From contig CBIFWW010000013.1 in assembly GCA_966186435.1 (NCBI GenBank), positions 1-35,253 on the forward strand: DNA of 35,253 nucleotides. The letters run 5' to 3'. The notes beneath the pieces are model-generated. The model was not told where the DNA came from. It did no database searches and saw only the letters and a program-made list of their open reading frames with translations. Source of the DNA: CBIFWW01 sp966186435. Lineage in GTDB: Bacteria; Pseudomonadota; Gammaproteobacteria; Enterobacterales; Enterobacteriaceae. This document shows, in pieces, positions 1 through 6,680 of the stretch. Numbering within the stretch: the first letter of the stretch is position 1; every line of letters starts with the position of its first letter. The position numbers and the translations under genes are program-made.

Positions 1-2
1 AG

Positions 3-986
3 ATGGCGTTATTAAATGTAGATAAATTATCGGTGCACTTCGGCGACGAAGGCACCCCGTTCCGTGCTGTAGACCGTATCAGCTATAGCGTGGAGCAAGG
101 CCAGGTAGTGGGTATTGTTGGGGAATCTGGCTCGGGTAAATCCGTCAGTTCACTGGCTATTATGGGCCTGATTGATTTCCCTGGCCGGGTGATGGCCGAG
201 AAACTGGAATTTAATGGCCGCGATTTACAGAAGATTTCTGAGCGCGAGCGCCGCAGCCTGGTGGGGGCGGAGGTCGCCATGATCTTCCAGGACCCGATGA
301 CCAGCCTTAACCCCTGCTACACCGTGGGCTACCAAATTATGGAAGCCATCAAGGTGCACCAGGGCGGCAACAAGAAAACCCGCCGCCAGCGGGCCATCGA
401 CCTGTTGAATCTGGTGGGTATTCCTGACCCGGCATCAAGGCTGGATGTTTACCCCCATCAGCTGTCCGGGGGCATGAGCCAGCGTGTGATGATCGCCATG
501 GCGATTGCCTGCCGGCCTAAACTGCTGATTGCCGATGAGCCGACCACGGCGTTAGATGTGACTATCCAGGCCCAGATCATCGAGCTGCTGCTGGAACTTC
601 AGCAGAAAGAAAACATGGCGCTGATCCTGATCACCCACGATCTGGCCCTGGTGGCGGAAGCCGCCCACAAGATCATCGTGATGTATGCCGGGCAAGTGGT
701 GGAAGTAGGGGATAGCCATGATATTTTCCGCGCCCCGCGCCACCCTTACACCCAGGCGCTACTGCGGGCGTTGCCGGAGTTTGCCCAAGATAAAGCCCGT
801 CTGGCGTCACTGCCGGGCGTGGTACCGGGCAAATATGACCGCCCGAGCGGCTGCCTGCTCAACCCGCGCTGTCCCTATGCCACAGACAAGTGCCGGGCTG
901 AAGAGCCAGAACTGAATCTGCTGGAAGGCATCCGCCAGTCCAAGTGCCATTACCCCCTTGATGATGCCGGGAGGCCCACGTTATGA
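3..986 (+). CDS. dppD: Dipeptide ABC transporter, ATP-binding subunit DppD
   Basis: DppD is one of two ATPases that power dipeptide (and haem) import by the DppABCDF system at the cytoplasmic face of the inner membrane. The 327-residue protein is full length for the family. It has Walker A GESGSGKS (40-47), the ABC signature LSGGMSQ (154-160) and Walker B LLIADEP (174-180). The C-terminal oligopeptide-transporter extension carries four cysteines (284, 290, 297, 315), the spacing linked to an iron-sulfur site in this subunit. The ATG lies two bases inside the window, so the ribosome binding site and dppA-dppC are off the left edge. The stop overlaps the dppF start as ATGA, which implies translational coupling. 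An OppD-type paralogue is possible, but the pairing with dppF and the downstream bcs synteny favour DppD. Confidence 0.93.
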   Translation: MALLNVDKLSVHFGDEGTPFRAVDRISYSVEQGQVVGIVGESGSGKSVSSLAIMGLIDFPGRVMAEKLEFNGRDLQKISERERRSLVGAEVAMIFQDPMTSLNPCYTVGYQIMEAIKVHQGGNKKTRRQRAIDLLNLVGIPDPASRLDVYPHQLSGGMSQRVMIAMAIACRPKLLIADEPTTALDVTIQAQIIELLLELQQKENMALILITHDLALVAEAAHKIIVMYAGQVVEVGDSHDIFRAPRHPYTQALLRALPEFAQDKARLASLPGVVPGKYDRPSGCLLNPRCPYATDKCRAEEPELNLLEGIRQSKCHYPLDDAGRPTL

Positions 987-1984
987 GTACCCAACAGGCT
1001 ACCGGGCAACCGCTGTTGCAGGCAGATGATTTAAAAAAATACTACCCGGTGAAGAAGGGGATTTTCTCCCCTGAGCGCCTGGTTAAAGCCCTGGACGGCG
1101 TTTCCTTTACCCTCGAGCGCGGTAAAACCCTGGCGGTGGTGGGTGAGTCTGGCTGTGGCAAATCCACCCTCGGGCGGTTGCTCACCATGATTGAAACCCC
1201 TACCGGTGGGGCGCTGCATTATCAGGGCCAGGATTTACTGAAGCATGATCCTCAGGCTCAGAAGCTGCGCCGCCAGAAGATTCAGATTGTGTTCCAGAAC
1301 CCCTATGGTTCACTGAATCCACGCAAAAAGGTCGGCCAGATCCTGGAGGAGCCGCTGCAAATCAACACCGAGTTAAGCAAAGCCGAGCGCCGTGAAAAAG
1401 CGCTGGCCATGATGGCGAAGGTGGGGCTAAAGACTGAACATTACGACCGCTATCCGCATATGTTCTCCGGCGGCCAGCGTCAGCGTATTGCCATTGCTCG
1501 TGGCCTGATGCTAGACCCGGATGTGGTGATTGCCGATGAGCCGGTTTCGGCATTGGATGTGTCAGTGCGCGCCCAGGTGCTTAACCTGATGATGGATCTC
1601 CAGCAGGATATGGGCTTGTCCTATGTGTTTATCTCCCACGATTTATCGGTGGTGGAGCACATCGCTGACGAGGTGATGGTGATGTATTTGGGGCGCTGTG
1701 TGGAGAAAGGCTCCAAGGCGCAGATCTTTAATAATCCTCGCCATCCCTATACCCAGGCACTGCTTTCGGCAACCCCAAGGTTGAACCCGGATGACCGCCG
1801 TGAGCGTATCAAGCTTACCGGCGAGTTGCCCAGCCCGCTGAATCCACCGCCGGGGTGTGCTTTTAATGCCCGCTGTAGCCGCCGCTTCGGCCCTTGCACT
1901 CAGTTGCAACCGCCGCTGAAAGATTACGGTGGCCAATTGGTGGCATGCTTTGCCGTCGATCAAGAGGAAAATGGCCAAAAATAG
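983..1984 (+). CDS. dppF: Dipeptide ABC transporter, ATP-binding subunit DppF
   Basis: DppF is the second ATPase of the dipeptide importer and pairs with DppD to form the two nucleotide-binding sites. The 333 residues match the usual length. Walker A GESGCGKS is at 54-61, the signature FSGGQRQR lies near residue 161, and Walker B VVIADEPVSALD follows. The C-terminal region has the cysteine-containing extension typical of oligopeptide-transporter ATPases (PPGCAFNARC). It starts on an ATG overlapping the dppD stop by four bases and is the last gene of the dpp operon. In E. coli ldrD and yhjV separate it from bcsG, whereas here bcsG follows directly in the convergent direction. Confidence 0.93.
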   Translation: MSTQQATGQPLLQADDLKKYYPVKKGIFSPERLVKALDGVSFTLERGKTLAVVGESGCGKSTLGRLLTMIETPTGGALHYQGQDLLKHDPQAQKLRRQKIQIVFQNPYGSLNPRKKVGQILEEPLQINTELSKAERREKALAMMAKVGLKTEHYDRYPHMFSGGQRQRIAIARGLMLDPDVVIADEPVSALDVSVRAQVLNLMMDLQQDMGLSYVFISHDLSVVEHIADEVMVMYLGRCVEKGSKAQIFNNPRHPYTQALLSATPRLNPDDRRERIKLTGELPSPLNPPPGCAFNARCSRRFGPCTQLQPPLKDYGGQLVACFAVDQEENGQK

Positions 1985-2040
1985 CCGCTAATTGATGCAT
2001 TAAAAACCGAGGATATCATTTGGTAAGGAGATGATTATTT

Positions 2041-2083
2041 GACCCTATATATCCCGCTGCAAGCGCAGGATATATAGGGGGTC
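2041..2083. repeat. Long inverted repeat with TATATA core, 3' of dppF
   Basis: The arm GACCCTATATATCC (2041-2054) is matched by GGATATATAGGGGGTC (2068-2083), which has two extra G. The loop contains a smaller CGCT/AGCG pairing, so the transcript could form one long hairpin 56 bases past the dppF stop. No run of T follows on either strand, so it is not a standard intrinsic terminator. It may stabilise the dpp mRNA 3' end or belong to a family of intergenic palindromes, since a similar TATATA-core palindrome lies at 26631-26652. Confidence 0.6.
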
Positions 2084-2125
2084 AGTGCAATTAAGCTCCC
2101 TTGTACTGGCAGGACGATGACGCAT

Positions 2126-2153
2126 AAAAAAGGCCCCCATTGTCTGGAGGCCT
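2126..2153 (-). terminator. Intrinsic terminator of the bcsEFG operon
   Basis: Read leftward, AGGCCTCC (2153-2146) pairs with GGGGGCCT (2138-2131) over eight base pairs, one of them G-U. The stem is followed at once by a T tract (2131-2126 on the top strand as A). It lies about 20 bases past the bcsG stop and faces the convergent dpp operon. The T tract exists only in the leftward direction. Confidence 0.85.
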
Positions 2154-2171
2154 CCTAAACCACATCTCAAC

Positions 2172-3830
2172 CTACTGCGGATATGGCACCCAATCCCCAC
2201 CATTCAACCGTACATACGGCTTACCCTGATACTGCAACACTACCGCATTGGCGTTCTCAGAAACCGGCGCTGTCTGTGGCAGATTTTTAGTCAGCGCATC
2301 CCAATCCACGCTATCGGCAGTAAAGTTTTTACCGTCCACGGAGCGGGATACCAGCTCGGAGATGGCCAGCATACTGCTCGGCTGATCGATCACGATTGGC
2401 GCACCCTGATGGGGCGCTTTCATCCCGATAAACTTAATCCCCACCGGCACGTCGGTAATGGTCGGGCTTGGGATATCACGCAGACCGGAAACCTGCATTT
2501 TATCGCCCTGTAGCGCTGCACCGTGCTCTGGTGCAATCACTACCATCACCTTGCGGTTGCTCTTCTCTAGCTGAGTCAAGAAGGCATCCAGCTCGTCAAA
2601 CAGCTTCTGGGCGCGGATTTTATAATCTGCGGGTTTATTGACACCGCGGTAATGGTTGCCGTCGTGCAACGGCAGCAAGTTAAAGAAGGTGGCAGTACGC
2701 GCCCCATCCGCCGGTTCATTTTGCAGCCAACGGTTGAGCACTGCCGCATCGTCATAAATCGGTGAATTATCAAAGCCCAGCAAGTTAACCGGTAGGCCGC
2801 TTTGGTCTATCAACGGTGCCTGCATCCCGCCGTCCTGGCGCAATTCTTTCAGGAAGTCGCCAAACTGGCCATTGTGGTCCAACATCAGCTGCTCTTTAAA
2901 GCCGAGTTTAGCCAGGTTATCAAACAGATAGCATTTGGCATCTTCCGGGCTGTACAAGCCTTTGTGGGAAGCCTGGCCGCAGCTTGCCCGCAGTAGGCGA
3001 ATCGCCGCCGGTCCACTGTAAGAGGTGGCAGAGTTGTATTTCTTAAACAGGATATCGAAGTGGGACCACAGCGGGTGGTTGGTCAGCCCGGTGGCATCCA
3101 GATCGTCCCATGCCAAGGAGCAGATATTGATCACCAGTAAGTCGAAAGGCTGAGCATCCGCAGGCAAAGCGGAAGGGAAGGTAGTGACCCGTTTGGCTTC
3201 GCTGGCATAGAAGGTATTCAGCCAGTTATTGATATTGTCGCTGGTGGGCGCCCCGGATTGAACCGGGATGTCGCCGCCGCCCACAGCCGGTGCCGGGCTG
3301 CCGGTGGCGGCACCCGCCGGGGTTGGCGTATTGGTGGCTGTAGCGGTAGGCAATAAGGCGATGGATGGGCTGCTAATGGTTAGCACGTTTAGCCACAACA
3401 TAATCGCCACCACAAAAACGGTGACCCGGATCCACTGAGAGAGGAACAGCCAGGCAACCACCAGAACAAAGAACGCCCCTACCATCTGCCAGTTAATAAA
3501 GCGCTCTACCAAATCTATCAAGTAATCAAGACTAAAACCCACTAGCTGGGAGCCTTGGGCGGCGATGCTCTCCGGGCCTGGCAGCCAGGTATCGTGCCAG
3601 AGCAGAGCAAAGCCCACCGGTATGGCAATCCAGTGGCGCAGTTTATGCAGCCGTAAATTTGGCAGTGGGAACAGCAGCCAGGACATAAAGACCAAGTTGG
3701 CTAACGGGTGAAAGTTTAAATAGCCAGTCCACAACAGGCCGAACTTTGCCAGGAAGTAAAGATTCCAGCCAGAAAGGCCTCGCCAGTATTGCCAGCCGGA
3801 AAACGGGGCGGCTGATTTAGGTTTAATCAT
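2172..3830 (-). CDS. bcsG: Cellulose phosphoethanolamine transferase BcsG
   Basis: BcsG transfers phosphoethanolamine from phosphatidylethanolamine to the 6-hydroxyl of cellulose glucose units in the periplasm. The 552-residue protein has an N-terminal block of membrane segments (about residues 20-155). A low-complexity Ala/Thr/Pro/Gly linker (about 157-195) leads to a periplasmic alkaline-phosphatase-fold domain. Residues matching the E. coli zinc and nucleophile sites are present: Cys237 in NICSLAW, Ser272 in TSYSGPAA, His389 in LPLHDGNH, and Glu435-His436 in APEHG. The open frame extends 35 codons further upstream, but the start at 3830 aligns with the E. coli N-terminus, and the longer form would run across bcsF. 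The start overlaps the bcsF stop by eight bases. It is the last gene of bcsEFG. Confidence 0.94.
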   Translation of the reverse strand: MIKPKSAAPFSGWQYWRGLSGWNLYFLAKFGLLWTGYLNFHPLANLVFMSWLLFPLPNLRLHKLRHWIAIPVGFALLWHDTWLPGPESIAAQGSQLVGFSLDYLIDLVERFINWQMVGAFFVLVVAWLFLSQWIRVTVFVVAIMLWLNVLTISSPSIALLPTATATNTPTPAGAATGSPAPAVGGGDIPVQSGAPTSDNINNWLNTFYASEAKRVTTFPSALPADAQPFDLLVINICSLAWDDLDATGLTNHPLWSHFDILFKKYNSATSYSGPAAIRLLRASCGQASHKGLYSPEDAKCYLFDNLAKLGFKEQLMLDHNGQFGDFLKELRQDGGMQAPLIDQSGLPVNLLGFDNSPIYDDAAVLNRWLQNEPADGARTATFFNLLPLHDGNHYRGVNKPADYKIRAQKLFDELDAFLTQLEKSNRKVMVVIAPEHGAALQGDKMQVSGLRDIPSPTITDVPVGIKFIGMKAPHQGAPIVIDQPSSMLAISELVSRSVDGKNFTADSVDWDALTKNLPQTAPVSENANAVVLQYQGKPYVRLNGGDWVPYPQ

Positions 3831-4014
3831 GTTGTTGGTCTGCCTTGACGGAATGACGGTGCAATATTCCCGCGCTTTTGACATAGCGGGGCCGCACAAA
3901 GTAGGTGCGGAAAAGCGCCCGAAGGCGCGGTACATAGCGCCGGGAGATGAAGCCCAGCGGGATGAAAATCACGGCGCATAGCAACACGAGTTGGAAAATA
4001 TCAGTCAAGTCCAT
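3823..4014 (-). CDS. bcsF: Small membrane protein BcsF, cellulose synthase accessory
   Basis: BcsF is a short single-pass inner-membrane protein that recruits BcsE to the cellulose synthase complex. The 63-residue length equals that of E. coli. A hydrophobic helix spans about residues 7-23 (IFQLVLLCAVIFIPLGF), followed by a strongly basic cytoplasmic tail containing the family-typical PRYVKSAG. The gene overlaps its neighbours on both sides, 14 bases with the end of bcsE and 8 bases with the start of bcsG, so the three genes are probably translationally coupled. GAGG lies upstream of its ATG inside bcsE. Confidence 0.9.
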   Translation of the reverse strand: MDLTDIFQLVLLCAVIFIPLGFISRRYVPRLRALFRTYFVRPRYVKSAGILHRHSVKADQQHD

Positions 4015-5578
4015 GATGCTCAGCCTCCTTATTGGTCGAGGCCAGCAGGGTCACCGGTGTTGGTACCCGTCGCCAGCCACGTTGATCGTAGGTCACATTC
4101 GCAGGTTTATCGGTGCTCTCGGCCATGTGAGGCAGCGGTTGGCTGCGTTGACCGGGCTTGAGCTGTTTCATGTTATTCAGTTCAGCAGCAATCTGATTAT
4201 CTTCAAACCAAACGATTCGGTTAGAAACTAAATCGGCCACCGGCAGCGGAAAAATGTGACCGAGCGCAGTATCCAGATCGTTAATCCGGCAGAACAGCAG
4301 GAACAGCACCAGCTTATCTTCACCTAAAGTCACGATATCCCCCAGCCGGTTTGGGCGGCATAAGGTCAGGGCTTGCTCAGACCGCAGGCCCGGTACCGGA
4401 CGCAGGGAAACCAACACCCCCCGGCTGTTTTCCGGGATAAGGGGGTTATTTAGCAGCTCGGTGATGGCTTGGTAAAACTTATCAAAAGGCTGAAATCCCT
4501 TAAGCTCCATTGGCTTCATGGCTCTTATCAGGATCTCCACATCATCCGGTATATGACGGGAGAAAGCCTGATTTTGTACGCTCTCAATCAGGCTGAGGCT
4601 GCGCGAAAGCGGCGTATTCCACGGGATAATCAAGTTGGCACCGCAGCCCAGTAACAGACGTTCATCGGTGGCACGCAGGCATGCCACCTTCTCACGAACG
4701 ATGATCTTCAGCGCGCTGCCTCGGGTACGGCGTAGGGTGTAAATATGCCGCGCCAGCTCCTCCACTAGATTACTTTTAGTGACGATAAAGATGATGGTAG
4801 CGGCCTGGGCTGAACGTGCGGCATCCAGTACGGTGCCGTTGTTGTCGAACAGCACCCAATGCTCTGAAAGCGGCGGGGCGCCTTCGAGGAAGGCAACATG
4901 GCTTAGGATCTGTTTTTCATCACTGCGTGGTTGAGGGGCAACAACTTCCGAATTTAGCAGTGAAAGTTGGCCATCTTTTAATTCAACATCAAGCAATTGG
5001 CGGGCGCTTACGCCACGTTCGTTACTCCACCAGGCAATATCAAAACCGTAGCTGTCACCGCGATCGCGTAGTGAGGCCAGACCGGCAAGAGATTGATATT
5101 CACTTATTGCCGCAGAGGTTGTGTGGTCTATTCCTGAGCCAGGATTGATGACTAAAACCGTGCATTGTTGTTCTTTAGCCCAGTTAGAGGTGTTTTTTAA
5201 CCACAATTTAAGATTATCGCCGGGAATATTCCCCCACATATTCTCATCATTCACAATGATGATGAGGTAGTTCTCTGGTGCGATATTACAAGTGAGGTCG
5301 TCAGTAATATAACTTAGCACTTTTTGATCGCCCGGCATGTTAAAAAGCCGCACTTTATCCGGCCCACCTATGGCTGGCAGCATGATTAATGACCGTGGAG
5401 CGTTCCCGGCAGTAATAACCGCTACTTTAGCGTTAGCGCTTTGGGCTGCAATGGTGTTGTTAGCCAGTGCCAGCGCGACTTCCGCGCTATCGGTATTCAC
5501 CAGCCACAAGCCACCCACTGGCATATGCTGTAACTCATCCCAAAGTAGGCGAACGCCCAATAAAAAAACAGGGCTCAT
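4001..5578 (-). CDS. bcsE: c-di-GMP-binding cellulose regulator BcsE
   Basis: BcsE is a cytoplasmic c-di-GMP sensor that binds BcsF, BcsR and BcsQ and raises cellulose output. The 525-residue length is within a few residues of E. coli. The sequence fits a degenerate ATPase/receiver-like tandem in the first 350 residues followed by a GIL (GGDEF I-site-like) domain. The diagnostic RxGD c-di-GMP site is present as Arg411-Leu-Gly-Asp414, so binding is expected to be retained. A TGAGGG ribosome binding site lies seven bases ahead of the ATG at 5578. It is the first gene of bcsEFG, divergent from bcsR across a 166-base control region, so both arms can be co-regulated. Confidence 0.93.
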   Translation of the reverse strand: MSPVFLLGVRLLWDELQHMPVGGLWLVNTDSAEVALALANNTIAAQSANAKVAVITAGNAPRSLIMLPAIGGPDKVRLFNMPGDQKVLSYITDDLTCNIAPENYLIIIVNDENMWGNIPGDNLKLWLKNTSNWAKEQQCTVLVINPGSGIDHTTSAAISEYQSLAGLASLRDRGDSYGFDIAWWSNERGVSARQLLDVELKDGQLSLLNSEVVAPQPRSDEKQILSHVAFLEGAPPLSEHWVLFDNNGTVLDAARSAQAATIIFIVTKSNLVEELARHIYTLRRTRGSALKIIVREKVACLRATDERLLLGCGANLIIPWNTPLSRSLSLIESVQNQAFSRHIPDDVEILIRAMKPMELKGFQPFDKFYQAITELLNNPLIPENSRGVLVSLRPVPGLRSEQALTLCRPNRLGDIVTLGEDKLVLFLLFCRINDLDTALGHIFPLPVADLVSNRIVWFEDNQIAAELNNMKQLKPGQRSQPLPHMAESTDKPANVTYDQRGWRRVPTPVTLLASTNKEAEHHGLD

Positions 5579-5647
5579 GGTACCCTCACAAAAGCAAAAA
5601 GATATGTAGGTCAGTTTACTAGTGGAAGGCTAGAAATAAACCTAACA

Positions 5648-5676
5648 TTGAAAATAAAGCGCATCAGATTTAGCAT
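5648..5676 (+). promoter_or_regulatory. Candidate sigma-70 promoter for bcsRQABZC
   Basis: TTGAAA (5648-5653) and TAGCAT (5671-5676) are 17 bases apart and match the -35 and -10 consensus at five and four of six positions. They lie about 70 bases ahead of the bcsR ATG within the bcsE/bcsR divergent region (5579-5744). A second weaker pair overlaps it (TTGTAA at 5676, TAGCAT at 5698, spacer 16). This is inference from motifs only. I saw no clear promoter pair for bcsE in the opposite direction. Confidence 0.4.
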
Positions 5677-5744
5677 TGTAACTAAATTTCGAGGCTGTAG
5701 CATAAACATGATGAAGGTGGTTTTTTTAGAAGGATGTATCACGA

Positions 5745-5933
5745 ATGAATGACAATGGTCTCAAGAGAAATCCTAAAATAATGTTCGGATACGTTTATCA
5801 GAACGACCTGCTGGCCCTCAAACAAACATTCAATCTGCCAGATATTAACTATGCCGATATTTCCCAGCGCGAACATTTAAATGCAGCAATAAAGCGTTGG
5901 CCGTTGTTGGCAGAACTCATCGAACACAAGTAA
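5745..5933 (+). CDS. bcsR: Cellulose synthase regulator BcsR
   Basis: BcsR is a 62-residue cytoplasmic protein, the same length as E. coli YhjR. It forms a stable complex with BcsQ and helps assemble and activate the Bcs macrocomplex. The C-terminal half has the family pattern NLPDINYADIS then WPLLAEL. An AGAAGGA ribosome binding site lies about ten bases before the ATG. It is the first gene of the rightward operon, with 12 bases to bcsQ. No catalytic motif is expected or seen. Confidence 0.9.
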   Translation: MNDNGLKRNPKIMFGYVYQNDLLALKQTFNLPDINYADISQREHLNAAIKRWPLLAELIEHK

Positions 5934-5945
5934 AGGAATTGCAGC

Positions 5946-6680
5946 GTGGCTATTATTGGGTTGCAGGGGATACGTGGTGGCGTGGGGACCACATCAGTAA
6001 CGGCCGCATTAGGTTGGGCGTTACAACAACTCGGCGAATCAGTGCTGATCGTAGATGCATCGCCGGATAATATGCTGCGTCTATTATTTAACATGGAATT
6101 TAAGAAGCCTGAGGGCTGGGCCAGGTTTATGTTGGATCAACAGCCCTGGCAACAGGCGGGGCAACGCTACGTTAACCGCCTCGAATTCTTGCCATTTGGT
6201 CAGTTAACCGCCCAAGAACGCCAGCAATATCACACCACGGAGCAGCAGCTATTGGGGTTTAGTGAGGGGCTGGCTGCGCTGTGTGCCAGCCAACGCTGGC
6301 AATGGATTTTGATCGATTTGCCAGAGGGTTATAGCCCATTAAGTCAATTGTTGATGGCCCAAACGCAGCATGTTCTGACCTTGGTAAAGCCCGATCTTAA
6401 CTGTCATATCCGTTTGCATCAGCAGCCGCTGTCCGATAAAGCCCATTTATTGGTTAACCAACTGCGAGTGAATAGCCAAGTGCAGAAAGATATCTTCCAG
6501 CTATGGCTGGATAGCCAACGCCGCATGGTGCCCCTGGCCATCCACTTGGATGAAGCTATGGCGGAGTGTTTGGCCGTAAAGCAACCGCTGGGTGAATACC
6601 GTAGCGGCTCTCTGTCAGGGGAGGAGATCTCTACCCTGGCAAGCTGGTGCTTGTTGCATCTGTCCGGGGACCACGGATGA
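5946..6680 (+). CDS. bcsQ: Cellulose synthase ATPase BcsQ (MinD/ParA-like)
   Basis: BcsQ is a MinD/ParA-like ATPase that works with BcsR and BcsE at the inner face of the cellulose synthase. The protein is 244 residues and starts with GTG at 5946, with AGGA six bases upstream. The P-loop is a degenerate deviant Walker A, RGGVGTT (10-16), with Arg in place of the signature lysine and Thr in place of the usual P-loop lysine; the E. coli protein has the same sequence. Downstream are VLIVDASPDN (switch I region) and WILIDLP (Walker B-like). Codon 6 is TTG (Leu). E. coli K-12 carries a stop there that silences its cellulose operon, so this allele is the functional type. The stop overlaps the bcsA start as ATGA. 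Confidence 0.93.
   Translation: MAIIGLQGIRGGVGTTSVTAALGWALQQLGESVLIVDASPDNMLRLLFNMEFKKPEGWARFMLDQQPWQQAGQRYVNRLEFLPFGQLTAQERQQYHTTEQQLLGFSEGLAALCASQRWQWILIDLPEGYSPLSQLLMAQTQHVLTLVKPDLNCHIRLHQQPLSDKAHLLVNQLRVNSQVQKDIFQLWLDSQRRMVPLAIHLDEAMAECLAVKQPLGEYRSGSLSGEEISTLASWCLLHLSGDHG

Noticed and set aside
2024..2077. Tiny leader peptide after dppF (AAGGAG then TTG, 12 codons)
   Set aside because: The Shine-Dalgarno-like sequence is good, but the frame coincides with the arms of the inverted repeat at 2041-2083 and ends within it, so its coding look is likely accidental.
2041..2083. Intrinsic terminator for dppF
   Set aside because: The hairpin is strong but lacks a T tract on the rightward strand, so it is listed as an inverted repeat.
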